DNA of 64,000 bases, taken from assembly GCA_007182875.1 (NCBI GenBank), contig AP019514.1, positions 2,170,001-2,234,000 on the forward strand. The letters are read 5' to 3'. Under the pieces are notes generated by a model. That model made no database searches and was not told the DNA's origin. It saw nothing but the letters and a program-made list of their open reading frames with translations. The stretch comes from Vreelandella sulfidaeris. Lineage in GTDB: Bacteria > Pseudomonadota > Gammaproteobacteria > Pseudomonadales > Halomonadaceae. Made by a program: the position numbers and the translations under genes. Positions 20,662 to 31,731 of the stretch are shown here, piece after piece (the first letter of the stretch is position 1; each line of letters opens with the position of its first letter).

Positions 20662-20700
20662 TAAGGGAAGAGGGTAAGGGAAGAGGGTAAGGGAAAGAGG
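20662..20700. repeat. Three tandem copies of a 13-bp purine-rich unit
   Basis: Units TAAGGGAAGAGGG (20662-20674), the same (20675-20687) and TAAGGGAAAGAGG (20688-20700) sit just past the yehW-like stop, between that gene and the bkd operon start. No coding frame crosses them. Function unknown. Confidence 0.9.
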
Positions 20701-20715
20701 TTAAGACAAAGTAAG

Positions 20716-21489
20716 TTATGCCGCAGAAAGACGGGAACGTAATTGGCGCTGCAACAATTCAAACAAGCTGTCGACCGTCAAGGCCAATAATGCAATGGTC
20801 AATGCGCCCTGTACCACATAGGCCATGTTTCCGTTCACAATACCGGAAATAATGGGATCGCCCAGATTACTAGCCCCCACGGTAGCCCCAAGGGCCGCGG
20901 TAGCAATATTAATGGTCACCGAGGTGCGTATACCCGCCAATATTACCGGAGCCGCCAGCGGGAGTTCGACCTGACGCAACACTTGCGCCGATGTCATCCC
21001 CATGGCATGTGCCGCTGTTTTAATGTCCTGCTCCACTTCCTGCAGACCGGTAAGTGTGTTGCGCACGATCGGCAGTAACCCATAAAGTATTAGGGCGACA
21101 ATAATTGGCAAGGTGCCAAACCCCAATACGGGGACCGCCAACGCCAGTACGGCCACTGGTGGAAACGTTTGTCCAAGTGAGGCCAACTGGCCGACCAAGG
21201 GTAAAAAATCACTGCCACGCTCACGTGTAACGGCGATGCCTGCTAATACGCCAACGCTAATAGTCACGACCGCTGCTATTCCTACCACCAGCAGATGTCG
21301 CCCGAGCAGCACATAAAAATCAGCTCGGTCATAAACCACTTGACGGGAATCGGGCTCTACCCACCGAAATAACGGCTCGGCTACGGACATTCCTACGACA
21401 CTGACCAGCAACAATCCTCCCCATATTAGCGGCCAGCGCCAAAAAGCAGCTTTTTGTTGTAACGGCGCAACGCTGAATGAATTATTCAT
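20716..21489 (-). CDS. yehW: Osmoprotectant ABC transporter permease, YehW-like
   Basis: An intact 257-residue inner-membrane permease starting MNNSFSVAPLQQKAAFWRWP after AGGAAG. It has five to six hydrophobic helices. The cytoplasmic coupling segment AAHAMGMTSAQVLRQVELPL is the EAA loop that docks on the ATPase. The following ILAGIRTSVTINIATAALGA is the conserved end of glycine betaine/carnitine/choline permeases. The start overlaps the end of the ATPase gene by 8 bp. An in-frame ATG further upstream exists but lacks a ribosome site and would extend the overlap. Last gene of a four-gene order matching E. coli yehZYXW. Import of a quaternary ammonium osmolyte is inferred from the family. Confidence 0.88.
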   Translation of the reverse strand: MNNSFSVAPLQQKAAFWRWPLIWGGLLLVSVVGMSVAEPLFRWVEPDSRQVVYDRADFYVLLGRHLLVVGIAAVVTISVGVLAGIAVTRERGSDFLPLVGQLASLGQTFPPVAVLALAVPVLGFGTLPIIVALILYGLLPIVRNTLTGLQEVEQDIKTAAHAMGMTSAQVLRQVELPLAAPVILAGIRTSVTINIATAALGATVGASNLGDPIISGIVNGNMAYVVQGALTIALLALTVDSLFELLQRQLRSRLSAA

Positions 21490-22444
21490 GTGCGCTTCCT
21501 TTGTCCAGTTGAGCCTCCTTAATAAGCCTACGCAGCGAAAGCTCACCAATAGGCACATCATGCTGGTCTACTACAGTAAGCCTATCGCTGTGATCACGCA
21601 GCATCATGGACAACGCTTGGCGTAACGTAAAAACCGCCGGTATGCGTGAATGGGCGGGCAAGGTAGGACCCAACGAGGTCATATGATCTTTAACGCGCGT
21701 TAATGCCGCCTGCTTGAGACCCCGCTCGAGCCCTCCCAACATTGACTCAACAAACGCGTCGGCAGGCTGTTGCAATAACGCCAGCGGAGAACCTTGTTGC
21801 ACGATTCGCCCTTCCCGCATGACCACGAGGTGGTCCGCCAACTTTAGGGCTTCGTCCATATCGTGAGTGACAAATACCACGGTCTTATGCAGCCGCGCCT
21901 GAAGCTTGGCCAACTCATCTTGAAGCTTTTCACGGGTAATAGGATCGAGAGCGCCAAAAGGCTCGTCCATCAACATAATATCCGGGTCTGCTGCGAGTGC
22001 ACGTGCTACGCCTACCCGTTGTGCCTGGCCACCGGAAAGCTGGTGAGGATATTTGTGCGCGAACTCACCTACGGGCAAACCGAGTAAAGCCATCAACTCT
22101 TCTACCCGCGCTTGAACATCCGCCGCTGACCACTTCAATAAACGTGGCACTAAGCCGATATTGCGCGCCACGTTCCAGTGAGGAAACAGCCCAGTGTGCT
22201 GAATCACATAGCCAATCCGACGGCGTAGCTTCACTGGGTCATACGCCTCAATCGCCTGCCCATCAAGAATGATGTCACCTTCGCTGTGCTCAATTAAGCG
22301 GTTGATCATACGCAGCGTGGTCGATTTTCCGCAGCCAGAGGTACCCACTAGCGCACAGAATTTTCCTTTCGGCACTCGCAGCGAAATATCATTCACCGCG
22401 ATATCATCACCAAACCGCTTAGATACATGGGAAAGCTCAATCAT
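21482..22444 (-). CDS. yehX: Osmoprotectant ABC transporter ATP-binding protein, YehX/OpuCA-like
   Basis: An intact 320-residue ABC ATPase. Walker A is LVGTSGCGKSTTLRMI (about residues 33-48), the Q-loop VIQHTGLFPHWN, the signature HQLSGGQAQRVGVARALAAD, Walker B IMLMDEPFGALDP and the switch histidine VTHDMDEALKLADH. After about residue 240 there is an extra domain with LRQALSMMLRDHSDRLTVVD and DVPIGELSLRRLI, which resembles one CBS motif, as in OpuCA-type ionic-strength sensing ATPases. The start overlaps the stop of the upstream permease (ATGA at 22441-22444). It powers uptake by the two permeases flanking it. Confidence 0.93.
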   Translation of the reverse strand: MIELSHVSKRFGDDIAVNDISLRVPKGKFCALVGTSGCGKSTTLRMINRLIEHSEGDIILDGQAIEAYDPVKLRRRIGYVIQHTGLFPHWNVARNIGLVPRLLKWSAADVQARVEELMALLGLPVGEFAHKYPHQLSGGQAQRVGVARALAADPDIMLMDEPFGALDPITREKLQDELAKLQARLHKTVVFVTHDMDEALKLADHLVVMREGRIVQQGSPLALLQQPADAFVESMLGGLERGLKQAALTRVKDHMTSLGPTLPAHSRIPAVFTLRQALSMMLRDHSDRLTVVDQHDVPIGELSLRRLIKEAQLDKGSAHE

Positions 22445-23638
22445 CTTGTTCCTTCGGGTCGCAGTGCTTCAGCTAGGGCACCTAAGCCCGCATCAACCAC
22501 CAGAGCCAGTATTAAAATGGGCAACGCACCGAGCAAGACCATATCCATAGCCGCCTGGCCTAGGCCTTGAAAATAAAGGTGCCCAACCCACCCGCGCCAA
22601 TCAAAGCGGCAACCGCTGTGAGCCCAATGGCCTGAACAGTGGTAATTCGCACCCTTCCAGCAGCACCGGCAGCGCCAGCGGCAAGCGCACCTGCCAAAAG
22701 CGCTGACCGGCGCGCATCCCCATGCCTTTGGCGGCTTCTAAAGTGTTAGGGCTGACTTCTTCAAGCGCGATGTAGGTATTACGCACCATGGGTAGCAGGC
22801 TGTAGGCGATTAAGGCGATCAGCGCAGGCGTTGTGCCGATCCCGCTAACTCCAAGCTGATCTAAGAAAGGCACATTCTCAGCAAGCCAAGCTAGCGGCGC
22901 CAGCAGCAGACCAAAGAGCGCTAGGCTGGGTATGGTCTGAAGAAAATTGAGCACCGAGAATGCGGCCTTCTGTAGCCGTGCATAGCGTCGCATTAACATC
23001 GCCAGTACCAAACCGACTAACACACTGCTACTGACGGCGATTCCCACCAGCGCCATGTGTTGGCCTATAGCGCGAAGGAACTGTTGATCGCGCGCTCTGA
23101 ACTCTTGAACCAGGGCAAGGCTATCGAGCCAAAACGCTGCACAAAGCCACCACACTAGCGCCACGCCACATAACAGCAGTGTGGGCCAGAGGCGTGAAAG
23201 ATGTAACCGCAAGCGTATTTCTATTAAGCACAACAGAAGTACAAATAGCACCACCCAGTACGCTGCACCCAAACCTAAACGTGCCTGGGGAAGCTCAGGA
23301 TCAATCAGTAAATAACTACTCGCTATCAAGCCGACAGGCATGAGTGCCATTAACAACAGTACCGCCGCTAATAACGCGCGGTAGTGACGTATGCTCGGCT
23401 GCCACGCGAGAATAGCAATGGAGGAGAGTAATAAGGTGGCTAACAACGCGCCGGGCCAGCCAAAGGCTTCTAGCGCACCATAGCCTGTCCCTAATACAAT
23501 CCGGTTAGGCGCCATACTAACCACGTCAAAGGCCCAGAACGTGATTAGCATGATAAGGCTAAGGCTTAATAGCACAATATTAGGGTGCCGTCCCTCCCAA
23601 CGAAGCCGTGGGGTGGGCAGTGCATCCATTAGCGACAT
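22441..23638 (-). CDS. yehY: Osmoprotectant ABC transporter permease, YehY-like, frameshifted
   Basis: A long permease of about 399 residues, close to the length of E. coli YehY. The first 190 residues form several additional hydrophobic helices (for example NIVLLSLSLIMLITFWAF and YWVVLFVLLLCLIEIRL). The C-terminal half is the transport domain, with TIPSLALFGLLLAPLAWLAE and the EAA loop LEAAKGMGMRAGQRFWQVRL. Breaks at about 22660 and 22575 (each one base lost) are repaired to give GVRITTVQAIGLTAVAALIG and FIFQGLGQAAMDM, ending LAEALRPEGTR. It is preceded by the binding-protein gene 45 bp upstream and overlaps the ATPase start. Confidence 0.88.
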
Positions 23639-23683
23639 TAATTAGTTATCCCAGGCAGCATTGGTTATTAAGAGCAACAACCA

Positions 23684-24609
23684 TTAATTATTAAGCGAAT
23701 CGAGGTAGTCGCTAACCACTTGCGTCGGGGACAATCCATTCACGGCAACATCTGCATTAAGCGTTTGCAGGGTGTCCTCGTCGAGGGTGGCAAAGACGTC
23801 GTTGAGCAGTGTTTGGATATCAGGATAAGCTTCCAATACACTTTCACGCACCACAGGAGCTGGCTGGTAAACAGGCTGCACACCTTTAGAATCTTCCAAG
23901 ACAACCAGTCCCAATGCGCTTAACCCACCATCAGTGCCGTAGGTCATGGCGGCGTTTACACCGCTCGTTTGCTGGGCTGCAGCCCGCATAGTGGCGGCGG
24001 TATTGCCGCCAGAGAGCACCAGTAGCTGTTCATCGCTCAGTTCAAAGCCGTAGGCTTCCTGGAAAGCGGGTAGCGCCTGCGCTGATTCGACAAACTCAGC
24101 ACTCGCTGCGAATTTGAACTCCCCGCCATCAGCCAAATAGGCAGCGAGATCTTCCAAACTGACTAACTCATGCTCTTCAGCAACATCTTCTCGAATGCTC
24201 ATTGCCCAGGTGTTATTGGCGCTAGCGGGTTCTAGCCAGATTAAGTCTTGTTCTGCATCACGTTCACGTACGGTGGCATAGGCTTCCTCTGCATCGTTCC
24301 AAACCGGACTATCGGTCATATCAAAAAGAACGCACCATTGCCCGTATATTCCGGGTACACATCAATCTCGCCAGCCTCCAAGGCAGAGCGAACTACGCTG
24401 GTGCCACCCAGCTGTAAGCGATTTTCGGTTGGAATGTCGTGGCGTTCCAGGGTTTGAATGATTAGTTCACCTAATACCGAACCTTCCGTGTCGATCTTAG
24501 AGGACACCACGACCGGCTCATTGGCGCTGGCCTGGGAAAGGGAAATAGTGGAAACGGCACAGGCAGCAATTAACGACTTAGCAATGTTAGAATTAGCTGA
24601 AAAGCGCAT
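23684..24609 (-). CDS. osmF: Periplasmic osmoprotectant-binding protein, OsmF/YehZ-like, frameshifted
   Basis: A periplasmic substrate-binding protein of about 308 residues starting MRFSANSNIAKSLIAACAVS after AAGGAATTC. The signal peptide ends near QASANEP. GGTSVVRSALEAGEIDVYPE followed by YTGNGAFF is the hallmark of choline/betaine/carnitine-binding proteins of the OpuBC type. Later segments include LSGGNTAATMRAA and MTYGTDGGLSALGLVVLED. One T is missing in a T run near 24318; restored reading FFFDMTDSPVWN. First gene of the transporter operon. Aromatic cage residues could not be placed with confidence, so the osmolyte is not specified. Confidence 0.88.
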
Positions 24610-24698
24610 CTTTGAATTCCTTTTGAAGTGGGCTTTTTTTAACAGAGGCTCTTAAGCAGTATAAGAGCCATGAGCGTTTAAGTCAGAGCCTGCAGCGT

Positions 24699-26106
24699 TT
24701 ATGGTGTTTCCAATATCCAGGAAGTACCTTCTCGTGAGTCTTTAAGAATAATCCCTAGCGCCGCAAGCTCATCGCGAATGGCATCCGCTTGGGCAAACTG
24801 TTTATTTGCTTTGGCTTCCCTGGCGCTGTGCGATTTTAGCTTCTATTTCGCTTTCGCTAAGCGGCGCTCCCTGTTGCTGCGTGCCTTTTAGGAACGCTTG
24901 CGGTGCTTGCTGCAGCAGCCCCAAAATCGCCCCCTAGCTGTTTGAGCTCACCCCAAGCTTAGCGGCTTCGCCTGGCTGCTCTTGTTTGGCGCGGTTGAGT
25001 TCACGGGCCAACTCAAACATCACCGCTAGCGCTTCAGGTGTGTTGAAATCATCGTCCATGACTTGAGTAAAGCGCTCAAGGTAGGCCGAAACACCACTAT
25101 CGGTGGTTGGGGTATCCAGCTCAACCTTCTAAAGCCGTATACAAGCGCACTAGTGATTTACGCGCTTCGGTCAGTGAATCGAGCGAATAGTTGATCGGGC
25201 TACGATAGTGACTAGCGACCAGTAAAAAACGCACGACTTCAGGATCGTGTTCGGCCAGCACATCGCGAATGGTGAAAAAATTGCCCAGCGACTTGGACAT
25301 CTTCTCCTTGTTCACCCGCACTGCCCCGGCATGCATCCAGGTGTTGACGTAGGTCTTGCCCGTAGCCGCTTCGCTTTGCGCAATTTCATTTTCATGGTGC
25401 GGAAAGGTTAAATCCGGTCCGCCCCATGAATATCGAAGGTTTCACCCAGGCAGCAGGTCGACATTGCCGAGCACTCAATGTGCCAGCCAGGCCTGCCGTT
25501 TCCCCAAGGTGACACCCAGTGCGCCTCACCCGGCTTAGCAGCCTTCCAAAGTACAAAATCGAGTGGGTCTTCTTTATGAATATCCACATCAACTCGTGCG
25601 CCTGAGCGCATATCGTCTAGTTGACGATTATTGAGCTTGCCGTAATCGGCAAATTTACGTACTCGGTAGTAGACATCGCCGTTCTCTGCTGCGTAGGCAA
25701 AGTCTTTTGCAATCAGCGTTTCAATCATCGCCACAATATCGTCGATATGGCCCGTAGCGCGGGGCTCATGACTGGGTGGCAAAACAAACAGACGCCGCTC
25801 GTCTTCGTGCATGGCGTCAATCATGCGTTCGGTCAGTGCGGTGATGCTTTCGCCATTTTCGTCGGCGCGCTTGAGAATCTTGTCGTCGATATCGGTAATG
25901 TTGCGTACGTAGTTCACGTCGTAACCACGCTCTCGCAAATAGCGTGTAATAACGTCAAAAGCGACCATTACGCGGGCGTGTCCCAGGTGGCAATAGTCAT
26001 ACACCGTCATGCCGCAGACATACATGCTCACTTTACCCGCTTCAAGCGGGGTGAAAGGCTCTTTGCGACGCGTCAGCGTATTGTAAATATGCACTTGGCT
26101 ACTCAT
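24699..26106 (-). CDS. cysS: Cysteine--tRNA ligase, frameshifted
   Basis: Class I synthetase that charges tRNA-Cys, about 468 residues. It starts [20 protein letters not shown]. Motifs are [19 protein letters not shown] (zinc cysteine and HIGH signature), [23 protein letters not shown] and [18 protein letters not shown], the KMSKS loop. The anticodon-binding domain follows, with the end [13 protein letters not shown]. At least five indels lie near 25412, 25127, 24950, 24925 and 24830; each flanks a recognisable family segment. It is 6 bp downstream of the glnS stop, so the two synthetase genes form an operon. Confidence 0.95.
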
Positions 26107-26112
26107 GTTTTT

Positions 26113-27793
26113 CTAGCCCTTCTGCTTGATTTTTGCCCAGCTATCTTTCAATCCCACGGTACGGTTAAACACCAGGTGTTCCGGCGTCGAATCGTGACGA
26201 TCAGCGCAGAAGTAGCCGACGCGCTCGAACTGGAAGCGTGACTCGGGCGTCGCTGAGGCAAGGCTCGGCTCACCAATTGCCTGGCAAACCACCAACGATT
26301 CTGGGTTCAAGTGCTCCAGGAAATCGACATCTTTGTCACGATCGGGCTGCTCGACGGTAAACAGATTATCGTAAAGACGTACTTCCATCGGTACGCCATA
26401 GGCCGCACTGACCCAATGAATGACACCTTTGACTTTACGCCCCTCGGGGTTTTTACCCAGCGTATCGAAATCGACCGAGCAATGCAGTTCGCTGATTTCT
26501 CCAGCGGCGTCTTTAATGACCTCGTCACAGCGAATCACATAACTATTGCGCAGACGCACTTCTTTGCCCGGCGCCAGGCGGAAGAACTTCTTAGGTGCAT
26601 CTTCCATAAAGTCTTCTTGATCGATATAAAGCTCGCGGGTGAAAGGCACCTTGCGCACCGTCATATCTTCACGTGCTGGATGGCCGGGCACGTCATAAAT
26701 CTCTTCGTGGTCTTCCGGCACATTGGTCAGCACGACTTTTAGCGGCTTTAACACGCACATGGCGCGCGGCGCATTGTCTTCTAGATCCGAACGAATCGCG
26801 TGGGTCAACATGGCGATATCGACCAAACCACCGTCAGCCCGGGTGACACCAATCATTTCGCAGAATTTACGAATAGACGCCGGCGTGTAGCCGCGGCGAC
26901 GCATGCCGGAAATCGTCGGCATCCGCGGGTCGTCCCAGCCATCGACAATTTGCTCATCCACCAGCAGCTTCAGCTTACGCTTGGAAGTTAGGGTGTAGTC
27001 GAGATTGAGCCGTGCAAACTCGATTTGCCGCGGTTTCGCGGGCACAGGAAGGTTATTTAAAAACCACTCGTACAGCGGTCGGTGATCTTCAAACTCCAGG
27101 GTGCAGATCGAATGCGTAACACCTTCAATGGCATCCGATTGACCATGGGTGAAATCGTACGAAGGGTAAATTTTCCACTTATCGCCCGTTTGGTGATGGC
27201 TTGCGTGGCGAATGCGATAAAGGATTGGATCGCGCAAGTTGATGTTGGGTGAGGCCATATCAATTTTAGCGCGCACGACTTTTTCACTTTCGCCGAATTC
27301 ACCATTTCGCATACGTGCTAGCAGATCCAGGTTCTCTTCGGCGCTGCGATCCCGATAGGGGCTGGGTGTACCCGGTGCGGTAAGAGTGCCGCGATACTCA
27401 CGAATCTCATCCGGCGAAAGGTCATCGACGTAGGCTTTGCCTTCCTGCATCAAGTGCTGCGCCCAGGTATAAAGCTGGTCGAAGTAGTCAGAGGCAAAAC
27501 GCACCGGGCCTGCCCATTGAAAGCCTAACCAAGTGACATCTTCTTTGATGGCATCAATATAGGCCTGCTCTTCTTTAGCCGGGTTGGTATCATCAAACCG
27601 TAGATGACATTCGCCACCCAATTGCTCCGCCAACCCGAAATTGAGACAGATCGACTTCGCATGGCCGATATGCAAAAAAGCCATTGGGCTCTGGGGGGAA
27701 GCGTGTCACGATTTTAGTGACCTGGCCGCCCTCGATTTCGTCGCGTACTTGGTTGCGAATGAAGTTCGGCGCTGGGGTGGTCTCGTTGGTCAT
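26113..27793 (-). CDS. glnS: Glutamine--tRNA ligase, frameshifted once
   Basis: Class I glutaminyl-tRNA synthetase, about 560 residues. It starts [20 protein letters not shown]. One extra T in the T6 run near 27683 breaks the HIGH region, which when restored reads [20 protein letters not shown]. Downstream the chain is continuous: [20 protein letters not shown], the KMSKS-like [14 protein letters not shown], the [20 protein letters not shown] segment, and the beta-barrel anticodon-binding domain ending [12 protein letters not shown]. It is divergent from ppiB, with a 155-bp spacer. The gene is essential, so the frameshift supports a sequence error. Confidence 0.96.
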
Positions 27794-27948
27794 GGTGGTG
27801 TTGATAACCTCGTGGTGGATGGCGTACTGAGCCGTGAGGACATAGGATAACCCTATAGCCCTTCGCGGTGCAGGGCAAAACAGCTATTATAACGTGACGC
27901 CGATGCACAGCGCCAAGGCGATCGCCTTTATTGAACAGGAATTTATCA

Positions 27949-28451
27949 ATGATCGTATTACAGACGAACCATGGTGACATCACCATCGCTCTTAACCACG
28001 AAAAAAGCGCCGATTAGCGCGGCGAATTTTGAACAGTACGTTCGCGACGGATTCTATGACGGCACCTTATTTCACCGGGTGATCGACGGATTTATGGTCC
28101 AAGGCGGCGGTTTCGATAAAGACTTTGAGCAAAAGCCGACCCGTGATCCCATCGAGAACGAAGCCGACAACGGTTTGAAAAACACCGTGGGGACACTGGC
28201 AATGGCCCGTACCCAGGACCCGCACTCTGCTACTGCGCAGTTTTTCATTAATGTGGGCGACAATAGCTTCCCTTGATCATAGCGCTAAAAGCCTTCAGGG
28301 CTGGGGCTATGCCGTCTTTGGTGAAGTCGTTGATGGTATGGACGTGGTCAACGAAATTAAAAATGTAGCCACTACGCGCCGCGGTATGCATGCCGATGTT
28401 CCCGCTGACGATGTCATTATCGAGCGTGCTTACGTCAAAGAAGCAGAATAA
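27949..28451 (+). CDS. ppiB: Peptidyl-prolyl cis-trans isomerase, cyclophilin type (PpiB-like), frameshifted
   Basis: A single-domain cytoplasmic cyclophilin of about 167 residues that speeds proline isomerisation. It starts [20 protein letters not shown] after CAGGAATTTATCA. Active-site segments are [19 protein letters not shown] (arginine and phenylalanine), [20 protein letters not shown] and [19 protein letters not shown]. Two insertions break the frame: an extra A in AAAAAA near 28005 and an extra C near 28271, where the restored join reads NVGDNSFLDHSAK. No signal peptide. lpxH starts 13 bp after it, so the two form an operon, the arrangement known in E. coli. Confidence 0.95.
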
Positions 28452-28464
28452 CGCTGGGAGTCTT

Positions 28465-29236
28465 ATGCGCACACTGCTTGTTGCCGACCTGCATCTAAGT
28501 GGCAATACCCCTGAGCTAAATCAGGGGTTTTACCGCTACCTTGAGCACACTGCCCCAGGAGCCGATGCTCTGTATATTCTGGGCGACCTATTTGATGCCT
28601 GGATTGGTGACGACTTGCTCGACGCCACCCACCATCCACTCAGCAGCGTTGCCCATCAGGTCATTGAGCGCTTGCATAAGCTTAGCAGCGACGGCACCGC
28701 TGTCTATTTGATGCATGGCAATCGTGATTTCCTGCTGGGTGAACGCTTTATTACCGCCTGCAACGCACTGCTGCTACCTGATGTCGAGGAAGTAGAGATT
28801 CATGGCGTCCCCGTAGTACTTCTTCACGGCGATAGCATGTGTACCCAGGACGAAGCCTACATGGCCTTTCGACAGCAGTCGCGCAATCCAGAGTGGCAAG
28901 CACAGATGCTTGCCTTACCTCTCGAACAGCGTGTAGCACTAGCGCAAAACCTGCGCACGCAGTCAGGTGAAGCCAATGCCAATAAAGCTGAGGCAATTAT
29001 GGATGTGACTCAGCAAGAAGTGATCTCGCTCATGGAGGGGCACGGAGTCTCGATAATGATACATGGCCACACACCGCCCACACGTGCATGACTTGACAGT
29101 TGAAGACGTGCCAGCCAAACGCTACGTACTCGGTGATTGGGATGCACAGCACGGCTGGGATATCGTCATTGAGCGCTCAGACCGCACGGCACCGCAGTTA
29201 CGTCAGTTTGCATTATCGAAACCACCAAGCCCCTGA
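28465..29236 (+). CDS. lpxH: UDP-2,3-diacylglucosamine diphosphatase, frameshifted once
   Basis: A calcineurin-like metallophosphoesterase of about 257 residues that makes lipid X in lipid A synthesis. It starts MRTLLVADLHLSGNTPELNQ. The metal-binding blocks are VADLHLSG, YILGDLFDAWIGDD, LMHGNRDFLLG, VVLLHGDSMC and IMIHGHTHRP. The last block is broken near 29072, where a CA dinucleotide in CACACA is missing; the repaired chain continues HVHDLTVEDVPAKRYVLGDW and ends ALSKPPSP. LpxH proteins are 240-250 residues, in agreement. Directly downstream of ppiB and upstream of a bidirectional terminator. Confidence 0.95.
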
Positions 29237-29270
29237 CCTTACTCAAGCCCTTGACCTTTTGCTGTGCACA

Positions 29271-29298
29271 AAAAAGCCGATCAAAAGATCGGCTTTTT
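29271..29298. terminator. Bidirectional Rho-independent terminator between lpxH and ppiD
   Basis: A perfect 12-bp stem AAAAAGCCGATC / GATCGGCTTTTT with an AAAA loop lies between the convergent lpxH and ppiD genes. Each strand ends in a T run, so it can stop both. Confidence 0.92.
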
Positions 29299-29320
29299 GC
29301 TAACTCAGAGTTAAGCGATT

Positions 29321-31142
29321 CTATCGCTCTATGTCTGCATCGCTACGCAGGTCATCAATTAACCCCTGCAGAACCGATTGAGCACGCAATTGCTCGGCCA
29401 TTTGCGACACAAACGTCTCCATCTGCTCGTCAACTTCACCATCACTAACGCTATCTAATGCCACAACGGCAGCACCTTGCGGTAGTTCAACCGTACGATA
29501 GACGCTCTCACCCTCTTCAGGGCGTGTCATTCGGAAAGCTGCCTGAATAATTAGCTGAGGCACGACGGTATCGGCTTGGCGACTGACGTTATTGGCTTCT
29601 TGCCAATCGACATCAACCTGCTCTTCTTCTCGTAAATCGGCGACTAACGCCTGCGCTTCTTCAAGCACCGCTTGCTGCTGCTGCTCGGCAACCACTGAAG
29701 CCTCGACTTCTCCGCGCACTTCATCCAGAGGCAGTAACGTCGCTTCGCGATGTTCAGCGACCCGTAGTACCAAGCGACGATCTTGATCCAGCTCGATTAC
29801 TTCACTGTTATAACCCTCTTCAAGTACATCGTTGCTGAAAGCCGCCGACATGACGCCGGGTTCGGATAGCACGCCTTCAGCCGTGTCATCACGGGCAAGC
29901 CAATCGCTCTCCTGAAGTGTCAAATTGAGTTCATCGGCAACGCTCTGCAAATCATCGGCAGCAAAGCTCTCATCAATCAACTGCTGAACCCGCTGATTAA
30001 ATTCATCTTCAACGTCACCAAGTGCCACTTCCCGCGCCAGTTCATCTCGCTGCTCTTCAAACGTAGGGCCTTGAATATCAGTCACTTGAATAATGTGGAA
30101 AGCACTATCCAACTCAACGGGCTGGGAAACGTCACCCTCTTCGAGACTAAAAGCAGCTTCATCAAAGTTCTCGCCAAAGAAGCCACGACTAATTACCCCA
30201 AGATCGCCCCCCCTCTTCTGCGCTAGCCGTGTCGTCAGAGTAGCGTAGGGCAGTCTCTGCAAACGACTCACCGCTATTCAATGCTTCACGGGCGGTCTCG
30301 GCCAATTCCTGTGCTTCTTCGCGGGTGCGCTCATCACCAAACGTAATCATGATGTGCGATACGCGACGGTCAGCGTTACGGTTTTGTTCGCGCCACGCAT
30401 CACGCAATGCCTCTTCGTCTACGTCGCGTTCCTCTGCCATGCTTTGACGGTCAATCAGTACATATTCAAGGCGCACTTGTTCGGGACGCTCATAGCGCTC
30501 CTGATGAGCATCATAATAAGCCTGAAGGTCGTCCTCGCTGACAGCGATATCAGCCTCGACATCGTCCTCATCCAGGATTACGTAGCGGAAACTACGCTGC
30601 TGACGCTGCAGCTCTGCCAAGCGCTCTTGCTCTTGGGGAAGACTAAAATCGCTGAAGGCTAACCCTTGCTGTAAATGTTGCCGCTGGATATCGACCCGCA
30701 GCTCTTCGCGAAATGACAAAGGCGTATAGCCTGCGCTCGCTAAGCGGTTACGAAATACCTCAGCAGAGAAACGACCATCCTGATCATGAAATTCAGAGAG
30801 GCTAACAATTAACTGGTCCAGCTGCTCTTCAGAAACGGCGAATCCACCCTCCTCGGCGTACTGGGATAGCAGTTGCTGGGTAATAAGCTGATCAAGCATA
30901 TCGCTGCGCAATGCTCGCTCTTGCTCTGGCGGGACTTGACCTGAGCGCAAAGCACGCTGAACCTCAAGCTCAACCTGTTGACGCATAATCGGCTGTCCAT
31001 TGACACTCGCTACTTCATCCGGATCGTTGCCAAATAGCCCAAACAGAGACTCAATCCCGAAAAGCGCCATGGCCGCGACCATAACACCGATAATAATCTT
31101 GGCACCCCAGCTCCTGGAGCCATCTCGAATACTTTGCAGCAT
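29321..31142 (-). CDS. ppiD: Membrane-anchored periplasmic folding chaperone/peptidyl-prolyl isomerase, frameshifted once
   Basis: A PpiD/SurA-type protein of about 607 residues. It begins MLQSIRDGSRSWGAKIIIGV, with the single membrane anchor MVAAMALFGIESLFGLFG at residues 21-38. A SurA-N-like chaperone domain follows (VNGQPIMRQQVELEVQRALR), then the parvulin domain with VSHIMITFGDER and FAETALRYSDD. One extra G in a G7 run near 30210 breaks the parvulin core, which when restored reads GGDLGVISRGFFGENFDEA. The protein is very rich in Asp and Glu, as expected for a halophile's periplasmic protein. It lies between hup and the lpxH terminator, and lon-hup-ppiD is a widespread order. Confidence 0.93.
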
Positions 31143-31216
31143 GCTAGCCTCAGATAGTCACAGCCAAACACATCGACCCGCTAAATCCTAACAAATAGGG
31201 GGCCAGAAAATAACAT

Positions 31217-31242
31217 GGGCGCACCGCCAATGCGATGCGCCC
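31217..31242 (-). terminator. Hairpin downstream of hup
   Basis: On the minus strand GGGCGCA and TGCGCCC (7-bp stem, 12-base loop) lie about 25 bp past the hup stop, followed by GTTATTTT. A plausible but weak terminator between hup and ppiD. Confidence 0.5.
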
Positions 31243-31267
31243 AATAGGTTACAGCAACACTGTCAAA

Positions 31268-31540
31268 TTAGTTAACGGCGTCTTTCAGCGCTTTACCGGC
31301 TTTGAAGCTGGGTACTTTTGCAGCACTGATTTGAATTGGCTGACCCGTTTGTGGATTGCGACCCGTGCGCGCGGCACGCTCTTTAATCGCGAAGGTACCA
31401 AAGCCTACTAGTGATACGCTTTCGCCCTTCTTAAGGCTATCGGTGACAGACTCCACCATGGCATCCAATGCGCGAGTTGCCGCTGCTTTTGGAATATCTG
31501 CAGACGCGGCAATGGCTTCAATCAGCTCGGACTTATTCAC
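31268..31540 (-). CDS. hupB: DNA-binding protein HU (beta type)
   Basis: An intact 90-residue HU protein that bends and compacts DNA as a dimer. It starts [40 protein letters not shown] and PQTGQPIQI form the beta arms, with the proline that intercalates in DNA. It ends [12 protein letters not shown]. Located between lon and ppiD, as hupB is in most gammaproteobacteria. A strong sigma70-like promoter lies about 80-110 bp upstream. Distinguish from the IHF alpha subunit at 41885, which shares the fold but has the FGNFDLRDK arm. Confidence 0.96.
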   Translation of the reverse strand: MNKSELIEAIAASADIPKAAATRALDAMVESVTDSLKKGESVSLVGFGTFAIKERAARTGRNPQTGQPIQISAAKVPSFKAGKALKDAVN

Positions 31541-31620
31541 TCTTCACCCCTTGACTGTTTCATAAAATGGCTCTGAACGGCATGGTCACCGATAATACTA
31601 CGAACAAAACATAGCTGCGT

Positions 31621-31650
31621 TTTATAGCAATGCCTTGAAACATATGTCAA
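31621..31650 (-). promoter_or_regulatory. Sigma70-type promoter of hupB
   Basis: On the minus strand a perfect -35 TTGACA (31645-31650) and a -10 TATAAA (31621-31626) are 18 bp apart, 80 bp before the hupB start. The spacing and match suggest strong constitutive expression. Confidence 0.75.
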
Positions 31651-31731
31651 GCAACCATGCCGCGAGGTACCCGCCACACAAAGCAGCGGGCAAAATTAAG
31701 TAGAATTAAAGGCCCAAAGGACTTTAACAGC

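Noticed and set aside
20662-20700. Short repeats considered as a CRISPR array remnant.
   Set aside because: Units are 13 bp with no spacers between them and no cas genes are present.
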